Positions 54,565 through 63,942 are shown, counted from the stretch's first letter. The stretch: 64,000 nt of DNA from Seonamhaeicola maritimus (GCF_008056315.1 NZ_VRKQ01000021.1:62001-126000); one strand, 5' to 3'. Program-made: numbers and translations. Notes: generated by a model not told the origin, from the letters alone.

Positions 54565-54667
54565 TGTAATTTGCTTGAAATACAATTTTGATTTTTACCT
54601 TTTTAAGTGTTTTTCAATAATCCTTAATTTGTGTGCAATTAACTAGGAGACATATACAAATACGTAG

Positions 54668-54748
54668 AATGTGCCAATAGGAGAAATTAACGATGGTATG
54701 ACTAATCAGGAAATAAGGGATTTATTCGAATTTTTAAAGCAAAAATAA
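54668..54748 (+). pseudogene. 3' stub of a lost gene ahead of the sugar isomerase-like gene
   Basis: An open stretch encodes NVPIGEINDGMTNQEIRDLF followed by EFLKQK and a stop, one base before the next ATG. The pattern MTNQEIRDLFEFLK is like the final helix of c-type cytochrome domains, which in Bacteroidota often precede sugar-isomerase genes. A stop codon just upstream (54665) and the absence of a start or of any earlier coding sequence show the 5' portion is gone. An alternative is a damaged partial copy of the isomerase's own end, because VPIG and nearby bases recur at 55497-55530. Confidence 0.5.
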
Positions 54749-54749
54749 T

Positions 54750-55709
54750 ATGGATAAAAATTTAACACGACGGTCGTTTATTGAAAAATCTACTTTGGCA
54801 AGTTTAGGAACTATGTTTGCATTAAATGGTTTTTCTCAATCCTGTGTTGGAGTAAAGCCTGAATTTACAAGATTAGATATAAATATATTTTCAAAACATC
54901 TTCAGTTTTTAAATTATGCAGATATGGCTCATGCTGCTCTTGAAATGGGGTTTGATGGAGTAGACCTTTCAGTAAGACCAAAAGGGCATGTATTACCAGG
55001 GCGTGTAAAAGATGATTTACCTTTAGCCATTTCTGCTATTAAAAATGTTGGATTTGAACCCAAGATGATGACCTCAGGTATATTATCTACGGATGAACCC
55101 TTTGCAAGAGATGTTTTGGAAACCGCAGCTCAATTAGGAGTGAAGTTTTATAGATTGGGTTATTATCGGTATCCGAAAGATAAATCCATTCCCGAAGCTA
55201 TTTCAAACATAGCAAACCAGGTAAAAGAGTTATCCATTTTGAATAAAGAGTTCGGTATAAAAGGGGCTTATCAGAACCATGCAGGAAAGCATGTTGGGGC
55301 AGCTATTTGGGAAATTCATAAGATGCTCAAAGGTGTTGAAAACAACTATATGGGGTGTCAGTATGATATTAGGCATGCCACGGTAGAAGGTGGTCAGTCT
55401 TGGGAAACAGGATTAAGACTTATAAAACCTAAAATCAATACAATTGTACTTAAAGACTTTTTGTGGGTTAATAAAAACGGTAAATGGACCGTTCAAAATG
55501 TGCCAATAGGGAAAGGGATGGTAGACTTTAAAAGTTATTTTAAATTATTGAAAGCGTACAGGATTAATGTTCCTGTATCATTGCATTGTGAATATGATTT
55601 AGGAGGTGCAGAGCATGGAAAAAAAGACATTGCTATAACCCAAAAAGAGGTGTTTGCCGCTATCAAGAAAGACCTTGTTGCAATTCGTGAATTATGGAAA
55701 AGTTCATAA
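54750..55709 (+). CDS. Tat-exported sugar phosphate isomerase/epimerase-like TIM-barrel protein
   Basis: A 319-residue protein with a twin-arginine signal (LTRRSFIEKSTLASLGTMFA, and a Cys at the cleavage region SQSC). The mature part is an AP-endonuclease-2/xylose-isomerase-like TIM barrel: MGFDGVDLSVRPKGH, GAYQNHAGKHVGAAIWEIHK and GCQYDIRHATVEGG supply metal-ligand-type His/Asp/Glu residues, and SLHCEYDLGG near the end the last one. Export with folded cofactor suggests a periplasmic sugar or keto-sugar step. The substrate is unknown. Confidence 0.85.
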   Translation: MDKNLTRRSFIEKSTLASLGTMFALNGFSQSCVGVKPEFTRLDINIFSKHLQFLNYADMAHAALEMGFDGVDLSVRPKGHVLPGRVKDDLPLAISAIKNVGFEPKMMTSGILSTDEPFARDVLETAAQLGVKFYRLGYYRYPKDKSIPEAISNIANQVKELSILNKEFGIKGAYQNHAGKHVGAAIWEIHKMLKGVENNYMGCQYDIRHATVEGGQSWETGLRLIKPKINTIVLKDFLWVNKNGKWTVQNVPIGKGMVDFKSYFKLLKAYRINVPVSLHCEYDLGGAEHGKKDIAITQKEVFAAIKKDLVAIRELWKSS

Positions 55710-55719
55710 TCAGGTTCTA

Positions 55720-56373
55720 ATGTTTCTGCATAAACACCCATATCCACCATTTATTAAAAGTGATACCAAAAAACTGATTGTTGGCACTTTACCACCACCA
55801 AGATTTTCAATAGGGAAGTTATTGGAAAAGGATGTAGATTTTTGCTACGGCAGTTATTACAATTCCCTGTGGTTTTACATTGATAAAATTCACAATTTAG
55901 GGCTCAGGTATATCAATTCACAAGAAGCAATTGATGAACGTAAAAAATTTTTAATAAAGCATCAAATTGGAGTTTGTGATATTGTTGAAAGTGCTGAACG
56001 TGAAAAGTTAGACGCTTCAGATTTAGGAATGACTAATATTAAGTTACGCGATGTCATTGATTATATAAAAAAGTATCCCAATATTAACACTATTTTGTTT
56101 ACTGGTGGGAATAGTAAAAATGGGCCTGAGTATTTCTTTAGAAAACACATTAAAGATTATGGGTTGAAATTAGAATTGGTTAATAATAAAATACCAAGAG
56201 TTCATCAATTTTATATGGGAGAAAGAACTATCGAAACAGTTTCCTTAACCTCGGCATCTGGAAGTGCTAACAGAGCTATTGGTAGTATGAAGCTATATCA
56301 AGAATTAAAAGCAAAAGACTCAAAATTCACTACTTTTGATTTCAGGGTGAATCAGTATCGGGAGTTTTTTTAA
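55720..56373 (+). CDS. uracil-DNA glycosylase superfamily protein
   Basis: A 217-residue protein from ATG 55720, 10 bases after the isomerase stop. LIVGTLPPPRFSIGKLLEKD and FTGGNSKNGPEYFFRKHIKD resemble the UDG-fold motifs, and TVSLTSASGSANRAIGSMK corresponds to the C-terminal base-binding loop. The usual HPSP motif is replaced by SASGSANR, so activity on uracil is uncertain. A start 22 codons earlier lies inside the upstream gene and lacks family support. Confidence 0.8.
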   Translation: MFLHKHPYPPFIKSDTKKLIVGTLPPPRFSIGKLLEKDVDFCYGSYYNSLWFYIDKIHNLGLRYINSQEAIDERKKFLIKHQIGVCDIVESAEREKLDASDLGMTNIKLRDVIDYIKKYPNINTILFTGGNSKNGPEYFFRKHIKDYGLKLELVNNKIPRVHQFYMGERTIETVSLTSASGSANRAIGSMKLYQELKAKDSKFTTFDFRVNQYREFF

Positions 56374-57182
56374 TAATCTGAATATTCTGTTGGGTAAAGA
56401 AGCCTTATATCGGCATGAGATACCGTTTGTTGATATTTAGGTATTACTTTTAGTTTACTCCATTCAGGTGAGTCTACAAATTCCTTCCAAAGAGAATCAC
56501 GAACTTTCATATTTGGAAAGGTAGTCATATACATTAAATTGGGCATTTTAGGTCCTGATATCACATCGGCATAAAAAATAGCATTAAAATTTAATCGTTT
56601 AAAAAGCTTAATTTCTCCTCCTTCATTAAACATGTGAACTTTTCTTTTGTAATAAGCTTCTGAAGGAGATTCATAACTACGTAATTCATAAACGCGTTCA
56701 GATCGTTCACCTTTAACATCAGTTGTTTTCATTTTAGGCATGTCTGTAAATGCGCTTAAAAGAATAGATTCTATTCTTTTGTACGGACGCTCATTATGTA
56801 AAGCGTTAATATAATTAGCTCCAGATTTAAGGTGTAAAGAGTCTTTTTCTAGTGTTGTCTCAAGATTAGCAAATTCATCTAAATTTGAAAATGGTATAAG
56901 AACATAGGTTTTTCTTATAGAATCTTTATCAGTTAGTCGGTTTTTAAAAACTCCAACATGATTTATGTTAAACCTTTTAAGAGCGGGTAAATATGCTTCC
57001 TTTAAATAAGCGTCAGTTTTGTTTTGTTGTTTTTCTCCAAAGAATGAGTAGATTTTTAGTTGGTAAAACTCTTGTTTTGAGTTTTTAAGTTTCGGTGTGT
57101 TTTCACTCTCCGAATTAGCATTTCTGCATTGAGCTAAAGTTAACGATAGAAATGCAAAAAGTATAAACTTAAATGGTTTCAT
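56370..57182 (-). CDS. NIPSNAP-family lipoprotein
   Basis: A 270-residue lipoprotein (lipobox SLTLAQC, Cys19) with two NIPSNAP units: residues ~40-145 (QLKIYSFFGEKQQNKTDAYL) and ~165-268 (VYELRSYESPSEAYYKRKVH), each a ferredoxin-like alpha/beta fold. Such proteins are found next to sugar oxidoreductases in Bacteroidota. Function is not established. It is convergent with the UDG gene, overlapping by four bases. Confidence 0.87.
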   Translation of the reverse strand: MKPFKFILFAFLSLTLAQCRNANSESENTPKLKNSKQEFYQLKIYSFFGEKQQNKTDAYLKEAYLPALKRFNINHVGVFKNRLTDKDSIRKTYVLIPFSNLDEFANLETTLEKDSLHLKSGANYINALHNERPYKRIESILLSAFTDMPKMKTTDVKGERSERVYELRSYESPSEAYYKRKVHMFNEGGEIKLFKRLNFNAIFYADVISGPKMPNLMYMTTFPNMKVRDSLWKEFVDSPEWSKLKVIPKYQQTVSHADIRLLYPTEYSDY

Positions 57183-57262
57183 TTTGAAGAAGGTTGGTTT
57201 ATAACGTTCAAGTTACAAAATGAAAGCCGATATTATGGAATGAATTGTATTTGATTATTCTC

Positions 57263-58045
57263 TTAGTACTTCTCCGGAATAAAAGTTTGGTAGTCTAATG
57301 GCGGTCTAACATATGCATCTTTATCAGATAGTTCTGGTAAATGGACGGGTTCTAAGTCCATTTTTTCATAAGGAATTTTACTTAAAACATGACTGATGCA
57401 ATTTAAACGAGCCCTTTTTTTGTTATCTGAGTTGACTACAAACCAAGGTGCTTGTTTAGTGTCTGTATGAGCAAACATATCATCTTTAGCTTTAGAATAT
57501 TCCAGCCACCTTGAACGCGATTCTAAGTCCATAGGACTAAATTTCCAGCGTTTTAAAGGATTCTCAATTCTGTTTTTAAAGCGTTTTTCTTGTTCTTCAT
57601 CACTTACAGAAAACCAATATTTTAATAGAATAATGCCAGACCTAACTAACATTCTTTCAAATTCAGGACATGATCGTAAAAACTCTTCGTATTCATCTTG
57701 ATTGCAAAAGCCCATAACTTTTTCAACGCCTGCTCTATTGTACCAACTTCTATCAAACAAAACTATTTGACCAGCATGAGGTAAATGCTCAACATAACGC
57801 TGAAAATACCATTGTGTTTTTTCCTTTTCTGTAGGAACACCCAAAGCAACCACTTTACAAATACGAGGGTTTAATGGCTCTGTAAAACGTTTGATAGTAC
57901 CTCCTTTTCCTGAGGCATCTCGTCCTTCAAAAATGATTACTACTTTTAATCCTTGATTTTTAACCCATTCTTGCAAATGAACTAGTTCTGTGTGAAGTTT
58001 TTTGAGTGTTGCTTCGTAATCTTTGGTCGATATGGATTTTGACAT
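57263..58045 (-). CDS. ppk2: polyphosphate kinase 2, class I-like
   Basis: A 260-residue PPK2 from the ATG at 58045. Walker A is FEGRDASGKGGTIKRF, followed by NPRICKVVALGVPTEKEKTQ and the lid/Walker B segment VLFDRSWYNRAGVEKVMGFC. SDEEQEKRFKNRIENPLKRW and ENPLKRWKFSPMDLESR are family-typical. It transfers phosphate between polyphosphate and nucleotides, usually making GTP or ATP. A longer TTG start gives nine extra residues without family support. Confidence 0.93.
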   Translation of the reverse strand: MSKSISTKDYEATLKKLHTELVHLQEWVKNQGLKVVIIFEGRDASGKGGTIKRFTEPLNPRICKVVALGVPTEKEKTQWYFQRYVEHLPHAGQIVLFDRSWYNRAGVEKVMGFCNQDEYEEFLRSCPEFERMLVRSGIILLKYWFSVSDEEQEKRFKNRIENPLKRWKFSPMDLESRSRWLEYSKAKDDMFAHTDTKQAPWFVVNSDNKKRARLNCISHVLSKIPYEKMDLEPVHLPELSDKDAYVRPPLDYQTFIPEKY

Positions 58046-58215
58046 TTTAAAATTGGGTTTAGTAGTACCCAAATTTAAAAATTATATCAAACTAATAGGT
58101 AGTTTTTGAGTATCTTTTACGGTGTTGTCAAATGGAATAATAGTTTTAAGTAAGTTGATACTAGATTTAAACTTGACAAGACATTTTTTAATAGGGTTCT
58201 AATGGGCTCTGTTTG

Positions 58216-58223
58216 TATTTTTG
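58216..58223 (+). promoter_or_regulatory. candidate -7 box TATTTTTG for the GH16 gene
   Basis: TATTTTTG matches the -7 consensus 23 bases before the ATG at 58247. There is no TTG within the usual distance, so control by an additional factor is possible. Confidence 0.35.
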
Positions 58224-58246
58224 TTTTTGAATTCAAACTTTAAGTT

Positions 58247-59482
58247 ATGATAATAACTATTTCAGTTGTTTTTTTTCTTTCTTTTTTTTCTTCTTTTTCT
58301 CAAGATTGGTCGGGTATTCCTGTACCAGCGGACCCTGGGAGTGCTAAGGAATGGCAATTGCAGACAGATGTTTCAGATGATTTTAATTATTCGGCTCCAG
58401 CAGCAAGCAAGGGAAGTATGTTTTTAGCAAAATGGGATGATTGGTATCATAATTCCTGGGCAGGACCTGGATTAACAACTTGGGCAAGAGATCATTCTTT
58501 GGTTGAAGGAGGTGAATTAAAACTTATAGCATCACGATATTTAACAAATAGAGTAAATGCTGGAGCAGTACATTCAAATAATACAGTTGTGTATCCTGTT
58601 TATGTTGAAATTAGGGCGAGAATTATGAATTCTGTTTTGGCAAATGGAGGTTGGATGTTAAGTCCTGATGATACTCAGGAAATTGATTTTATGGAGGGTT
58701 ACGGGGCAACATGGTCTGAGAGCACAGGTACAAGCCAATCTTGGTATGCCCAAGGGATGCATATGAGTCATCATGTATTTATAAGAACACCATTTCAAGA
58801 CTGGCAACCTAGTGAATTCAATAGCATTGGAAGCAATCCTGTTGATAATGATCAACCTACATGGGTTAGACGAGATGATGGTTCAGGAGATATTAATTGG
58901 AAAGATGACTATCACAGATACGGTGTGTATTGGAAAGATGCTACCCATTTATATTACTACATTGATGGAGTATTGGTGACATGGCGAGAAGGTATGGAAG
59001 AAATAGACCCATTATACTTTACAAATAGTATTAATCCTGGAGACTCAAACAATGATACTAGAACGGGATTAAACAAGCCCATGGATATACTATTTACTGT
59101 TGAAGATCAAGATTGGAGATCTAATATGACACCACCATTAACACCAACAGATACAGAGTTGGCCAACACAGATAATCATACAATGAAAGTGGATTGGATT
59201 AGGGTCTATAAACCAGTAGCTACAGCTTCAGTTGATGAGTGGTTTACGAATAATTTAAAAGTATATCCTAATCCGGTTAATAGTCATATAAAGCTGCAAG
59301 CAGATGTTCTCATGGATAGAATTAAAATTTATAGTATTGATGGCGTTCAAGTTTTTAGTAAAGAAAACATTAATAAATTATCAGATAGTATATCAATTAA
59401 TAACTTGAGTACTGGTTTGTATACTCTAAAAGTAGAAAGTATAGATGGAAAATGGGCTTACAAGAAAATTATAAAGAATTAA
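58247..59482 (+). CDS. secreted GH16 beta-agarase/porphyranase-like enzyme with T9SS sorting domain
   Basis: A 411-residue secreted enzyme (signal peptide VVFFLSFFSSFSQ). The GH16 beta-jelly-roll covers residues ~35-325; the catalytic motif is EIDFMEGYG with nucleophile E145, D147 and acid/base E150. WQLQTDVSDDFNY, RVNAGAVHSNNTVVYPVYVE and HRYGVYWKDATHLYYYIDG are typical of marine beta-agarases and porphyranases. The last ~75 residues (VYPNPVNSHIKLQADV to KWAYKKIIKN) form a Por-secretion C-terminal sorting domain. It should act outside the cell on agar- or porphyran-type galactans. Confidence 0.9.
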   Translation: MIITISVVFFLSFFSSFSQDWSGIPVPADPGSAKEWQLQTDVSDDFNYSAPAASKGSMFLAKWDDWYHNSWAGPGLTTWARDHSLVEGGELKLIASRYLTNRVNAGAVHSNNTVVYPVYVEIRARIMNSVLANGGWMLSPDDTQEIDFMEGYGATWSESTGTSQSWYAQGMHMSHHVFIRTPFQDWQPSEFNSIGSNPVDNDQPTWVRRDDGSGDINWKDDYHRYGVYWKDATHLYYYIDGVLVTWREGMEEIDPLYFTNSINPGDSNNDTRTGLNKPMDILFTVEDQDWRSNMTPPLTPTDTELANTDNHTMKVDWIRVYKPVATASVDEWFTNNLKVYPNPVNSHIKLQADVLMDRIKIYSIDGVQVFSKENINKLSDSISINNLSTGLYTLKVESIDGKWAYKKIIKN

Positions 59483-59497
59483 TAATAAAGTTTAACT

Positions 59498-59528
59498 AAA
59501 AAAAGAGCGGTAATACCGCTCTTTTTTT
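59498..59528. terminator. bidirectional intrinsic terminator
   Basis: Seven A, GAGCGGTA, a one-to-five-base loop, TACCGCTC and seven T. It sits between the GH16 gene and the convergent nucleoid-protein gene, overlapping the latter's stop codon. Confidence 0.9.
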
Positions 59529-60576
59529 AGTTTTCAGCATTAAAAAACACTTTGTAATAATGCATCTTTTTCTCCTCGTCGTAACCGCGTTCTAGATATT
59601 CGGTGGATGCATCTGGAGCATCAATATCTAGTTTTATTTGAATATTCGTATCAAGCTTAATATCAGTTTTTATTTTCTTCTTTTCTTTATTTACAACACG
59701 TTCTGCTACATCAAATTGGTTTCTTATTACAAGATTCATTTCGCCTTCAAAACTTTTTTTGTAGTCGTCAAACTCATTTTTGTATTTATCTTCTTCGAAT
59801 AATTCATCTTTAAAACGTTCAACGTTAACCACTTCATTTTCTTTAAAAAAATCAATGGTCTTAGCTAAAAAGGTGTTTTGTTCTTGAATGCCATAACTGG
59901 TCTTTAATATGTCTGTTGAAAAATCTTTACACAGTTCTAGGTATTGTTGGGTATGACTATTAGAATCATCGGCATATTTAATGTTCAAAAATTGATTAAT
60001 CCAATATTGAGCATCATAATTGTTGTTATCTACACTAAAAATAATGTTTCCTTCTTCATCGGTTTGGTTTAATATTAAACAACCTTTATCTACTTTTTTA
60101 GAGTTGATGCCTTTTTGTACCAAGACATCATAGCTATTGTTTTCTAAATAGGTCTGGAAGAAATTAACCTTACTCTCTATTTTAAAAACTCCTAGAGCAT
60201 TGGTTGTAATATCGTTAAACTCAATACCTTCAAAAAGAACAATTAAAACATCTCCAGTTTTAATGTTGGCCGATGTTGACTGTTCATATAAATGCATAAC
60301 AATATGTTTTGAAACCTCTATAAAAGCCTCATCCTCATTAAATATTTGAGTGGTGTAATTGTTTATTTCGTTTAAGCTAATATTTGCATGATGATTAAAC
60401 CTATGGCTCTGAACAGTAGAGGCAAAAGGGCGTAATAAAAAAGGTAACATTAAATCATAGCTTGCCTCATCAAAATCTACAACTTTTTCGGAAAAAGCAT
60501 TTTTTGTGTCATTAAACTTATTGCCAACTTTATGGATTATAAATTTTGAAATAGAAGCATTTTTACGTGATATCAT
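59527..60576 (-). CDS. nucleoid-associated protein, YejK/NdpA (37-kDa) family
   Basis: A 349-residue protein of the YejK/NdpA type: SKFIIHKVGNKFNDTKNAFS at the start, LRPFASTVQSHRFNHHANIS and NFFQTYLENNSYDVLVQKGI, DEEGNIIFSVDNNNYDAQYW in the middle, and a charged C-terminal half. Family members associate with the bacterial chromosome; the precise role is unclear, and some are linked to mobile or defence islands, which is not the case here. Confidence 0.85.
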   Translation of the reverse strand: MISRKNASISKFIIHKVGNKFNDTKNAFSEKVVDFDEASYDLMLPFLLRPFASTVQSHRFNHHANISLNEINNYTTQIFNEDEAFIEVSKHIVMHLYEQSTSANIKTGDVLIVLFEGIEFNDITTNALGVFKIESKVNFFQTYLENNSYDVLVQKGINSKKVDKGCLILNQTDEEGNIIFSVDNNNYDAQYWINQFLNIKYADDSNSHTQQYLELCKDFSTDILKTSYGIQEQNTFLAKTIDFFKENEVVNVERFKDELFEEDKYKNEFDDYKKSFEGEMNLVIRNQFDVAERVVNKEKKKIKTDIKLDTNIQIKLDIDAPDASTEYLERGYDEEKKMHYYKVFFNAEN

Positions 60577-60626
60577 AGTCTGATTTTTTGCATTGCAATA
60601 GTACTAATTTTGAAAGAGAAACCAAT

Positions 60627-60659
60627 AAAAAAAGCGCCAAAGCAATAAAGCTTTGACGC
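60627..60659 (-). terminator. intrinsic terminator on the minus strand
   Basis: On the minus strand GCGTCAAAGC pairs with GCTTTGGCGC (one G-T pair) around loop TTTATT, followed by seven T. It lies about 200 bases beyond the end of the DUF3352-like gene and probably ends its transcript. Confidence 0.8.
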
Positions 60660-60861
60660 CTGAGATTTGAGGACTTGGGTTTGTGTATATTGAATATTAA
60701 GGTTTTATAAATAGCTAATAAAAAGATGAATTCACCAAAAATTGAAATCATTTGGCTTATGAAAATGTAAATGTCTGGTTAATAGCTGGGTTAAAGATAA
60801 AGATTAGTTTGCTATTTGCAAATGTTTTCACACAATTTACTGTGTTTATCCTTAATACCGT

Positions 60862-63294
60862 TTAGTTTATCTGGTACAGGATAATCGAATTACTTTCTCC
60901 TTTAGTAATAAACTCAAGGTTTCTGTCTCTATCAATATTATCTAATGTTATGGAAGAATTACCGTAAACAGGAAAGTTTGCAATTGATTTAGATAAACTA
61001 TCAAAAAGGTACACTTTATGTGATTGTTTATCGGTAATTGAAACATAAATCTTGTCATTTATATAAAAGATTTTTGGTTCAGAATAATCTCCAAAATCAA
61101 GCTCAGATTTTTTACTTTTTATGGTGAGTTTGTTTTCGTTTAATGCCACAAGTGTTTTACTGGTGGTACTTAAAGAATGATTTTCTGAGAGTCCTAAATT
61201 TTTTAGAGAAATGTTCCCGTTAGTGTTAACAGAGATTAAATCTCCTGCCTTGGTAGTAGTTGTAAACTGATTATTGTAAAGAAATATGGGTTGGTTGGAG
61301 TAAGATGAATTTGTTTTTGGTTGTACTCTAGTGCGTCCCACTCTATCTAAAACGTAAAGCCTGTCTTTAGTTTTAAAAGAGATATAGTCTTTACTCCCAA
61401 TTCTAAAATGCTTGGGTTGTGAAATAATAACGCCATTAGCAGACTTGAAAGTAAAACCATTCACAATTTTTGCTCTAACATCATACATTAAAACATTTCT
61501 TCTCTGAGTTACAAGCAACCTATAATTCTTCTTTTTATCATAATCAAAAACAGATAATGGTTGCGTAATTTGGTCGTTGAACTTACCAGGGAAGGGTGCT
61601 ACATCTTTTCCATTTCGGTCAATAACATAAACTCTATATGGAGTAGCAAAACAGAGTTGTAATTTGCCATTTTTATAAATGTCAATTTGATTTATATCTC
61701 CTAAAACGGCACCTCGTAGTTGTTTTTTCCAAAGAACTTTTCCTCTGTTTGAAATTAAATATAGGTTGTTGTTTATATCTTGAACTACTATTTCTTTTTG
61801 CTTGGTAATATGATTGGTAACAAATTGCGGTTCATTTAAAATATCGGCTTCAAGCTTAATGTTCCATTCTTCGGAAACCGAATTTAACAATGCAGTAGAT
61901 TTACTCTTTTTTATAATACCATTTACATGAGCAAAATTATTATCATAAATGAACTGAAGTGCTGAAGTATTATAACGTCCTAGTTTATAGTCTGAGCTTT
62001 CTTCAAAATTCTGATTAATAATATTATTTAAAGAAGAAGGACTATAAACACACAAAAGTGAAGATTCATCACTTAAATGATTCTTTATATTTTTAAAATA
62101 ACTTCGTTCACTAAAAGTTGTTTTGTTTTGATAATTAGCTATAATGTTTTGAAGTAATTCTCTGGATTCTGCAAAAACAAAAAAATTGTCAATTACACAA
62201 TATAGGTTGGCATTGTTAAATGAGATAAACGGTTTAAAAGTTTTAGAAAAAATGAAGGGATCATTAAATTCAAGAATGTCAATTTCTCTATAAGTGCTAA
62301 TAATATTTTCGTTTCCAATAAGAGCATCTTTCGTTGCAATATAGTCAATAGAATTAATAACGATAGCAGTTTCTTTATCTTCATAAATAACACCTACTTC
62401 AATAATATCATTAAACAGTTTAGAACTCACATATGTAGAATCCCTTTTATTAAAAGCAACAAGATTAGATTCAAAGGTTTTAAAGTTGTTAAAAGTAAAA
62501 CTCATAAAACCATCACTATTTGAAGGGGTGACATTCTGAGTTTGATTTTCTTGAGGAATTGTGTTTTTAAATATGTTTATAACACTTTCTAAGGAATCGG
62601 TTGCTTTTGTAATTCCGTTTAATATAATTTCATTCTGATTCGCATCAACATCTAAAGCTATATAGTTGGTGAAACCATTCAGTGCAATTTGTTTTACTGG
62701 AAGAAATTGATTGATAAACAAAGAGTCTGTTTTAACAATAATTGAACACGTTTTATTATTGTTTATGGTACTATACATTTTTTTTAGTTCATCACTCGCA
62801 GTAGGTTTATTAAATAGTGATTCTAAAATGTCTTTTGAATTTGAAGATAAAAACGTACTATCAATATTGGTACTATAAGTTGATTGATTATTAAAACTAG
62901 ATTTTACAATAGTTTTATTCTTGTATTTTAATGTTTCCTTTGAATAATTCTTTATAGAATCTGTTTTAAATAAAAGAGAATCATATTTTGTAATAGCTGT
63001 ATATTGTAAGTTGCCTTTGGTATCTTTTGAAAAACAAACTAAAACATCATTGTTGGATTTTAAAAGAGATAATGTATTTAAAGATTGCTCTAAATTTTTA
63101 TAAGAATTACTCTCTGATATTTTCTGCAAAAAATCATTGTTAGAAATGGTGTTTTTGAGGCTCTCAAAACTTGACGTTTTAATTATGATCGCTGCGTTTT
63201 CAGGGGCAAAATCAATTAGAGCAGTAGGTTTAGAGTTTTTATTAGAACAATTTAATAATAAAATAAAAAGTAAGCCTAGAAAGAGGGGTCTCAT
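60862..63294 (-). CDS. DUF3352-like lipoprotein with C-terminal beta-propeller
   Basis: An 810-residue lipoprotein (lipobox LLLNCS, Cys16). The N-terminal ~470 residues resemble DUF3352: it opens with FAPENAAIIIKTSSFESLKN, contains repeated pairs of similar strands (QIALNGFTNYIALDVDANQN, LLCVYSPSSLNNIINQNFEE) and no catalytic site. The C-terminal ~330 residues look like a beta-propeller of PQQ/WD type (NNLYLISNRGKVLWKKQLRG, RNVLMYDVRAKIVNGF, DRLYVLDRVGRTRV). It starts 31 bases after rnhB, so they are probably cotranscribed. Function unknown; surface location is likely. Confidence 0.8.
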   Translation of the reverse strand: MRPLFLGLLFILLLNCSNKNSKPTALIDFAPENAAIIIKTSSFESLKNTISNNDFLQKISESNSYKNLEQSLNTLSLLKSNNDVLVCFSKDTKGNLQYTAITKYDSLLFKTDSIKNYSKETLKYKNKTIVKSSFNNQSTYSTNIDSTFLSSNSKDILESLFNKPTASDELKKMYSTINNNKTCSIIVKTDSLFINQFLPVKQIALNGFTNYIALDVDANQNEIILNGITKATDSLESVINIFKNTIPQENQTQNVTPSNSDGFMSFTFNNFKTFESNLVAFNKRDSTYVSSKLFNDIIEVGVIYEDKETAIVINSIDYIATKDALIGNENIISTYREIDILEFNDPFIFSKTFKPFISFNNANLYCVIDNFFVFAESRELLQNIIANYQNKTTFSERSYFKNIKNHLSDESSLLCVYSPSSLNNIINQNFEESSDYKLGRYNTSALQFIYDNNFAHVNGIIKKSKSTALLNSVSEEWNIKLEADILNEPQFVTNHITKQKEIVVQDINNNLYLISNRGKVLWKKQLRGAVLGDINQIDIYKNGKLQLCFATPYRVYVIDRNGKDVAPFPGKFNDQITQPLSVFDYDKKKNYRLLVTQRRNVLMYDVRAKIVNGFTFKSANGVIISQPKHFRIGSKDYISFKTKDRLYVLDRVGRTRVQPKTNSSYSNQPIFLYNNQFTTTTKAGDLISVNTNGNISLKNLGLSENHSLSTTSKTLVALNENKLTIKSKKSELDFGDYSEPKIFYINDKIYVSITDKQSHKVYLFDSLSKSIANFPVYGNSSITLDNIDRDRNLEFITKGESNSIILYQIN

Positions 63295-63325
63295 GAACAG
63301 ATTAATTTTTTGTAAAGATAAAAAC

Positions 63326-63925
63326 TTATAAATCTAATTTTAATTGTTCTGGTAATAATCTAAAAGACTTTCTGTGGTATTTCGTAATGCCATATTTTTT
63401 TATTGCTTCTCTATGTTCTTTTGTTGGGTAGCCTTTGTTTTTTCTCCAGTTATACATAGGGAATTCTTCATGAATTTTATTCATATATAAATCCCTATAT
63501 GTTTTGGCTAAAACAGATGCAGCCGCAATGCTTAAATATTTACCATCTCCTTTTATAATGGTTTCAAACGGAATATCTTTATATGGTTTAAACTTATTGC
63601 CATCAACTATAATATATTCGGGTTTGGTAGACAATTCATCTATTGATTTATGCATTGCTAAAATGGAAGCATTTAAAATGTTGATACTGTCTATTTCTTC
63701 CTGAAATACATGAGCAACTCCAAAGCATACGGCATCTTCTTCTATAACAGGTTTTAGAAATTCTCTTTTCTTTTCGCTTAGTTGTTTAGAATCGTTTAAA
63801 ACGGTGTTTTTAAAATCTTTTGGAAGTATGACCGCAGCTGCGGTTACAGGGCCTGCAAGACAGCCGCGTCCTGCTTCGTCAGTACCACATTCTAAAACAA
63901 GATTGGAATGGTTAATTAATAGCAT
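63326..63925 (-). CDS. rnhB: ribonuclease HII
   Basis: A 199-residue RNase [23 protein letters not shown] carries the first acidic pair (D16, E17); IIVDGNKF and [17 protein letters not shown] supply the later Asp residues; [18 protein letters not shown] is a family signature. It removes single ribonucleotides and RNA primers from DNA. A -7 box is 18 bases before the ATG. Confidence 0.97.
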   Translation of the reverse strand: MLLINHSNLVLECGTDEAGRGCLAGPVTAAAVILPKDFKNTVLNDSKQLSEKKREFLKPVIEEDAVCFGVAHVFQEEIDSINILNASILAMHKSIDELSTKPEYIIVDGNKFKPYKDIPFETIIKGDGKYLSIAAASVLAKTYRDLYMNKIHEEFPMYNWRKNKGYPTKEHREAIKKYGITKYHRKSFRLLPEQLKLDL

Positions 63926-63942
63926 TTATCTAATTGATTTGT

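Noticed and set aside
47994-59482. Polysaccharide utilisation locus
   Set aside because: No SusC/SusD pair, anti-sigma factor or hybrid sensor is present, and the CAZyme genes are interleaved with housekeeping genes.
59527-60576. Defence island marker (nucleoid-associated NdpA-type protein)
   Set aside because: Neighbouring genes are a secreted enzyme, a lipoprotein and rnhB; none has defence features.
60563-60751. Short hydrophobic frame upstream of the nucleoid-associated protein gene
   Set aside because: It overlaps the start of that gene and spans the terminator hairpin at 60627-60659, which no real coding region would contain.
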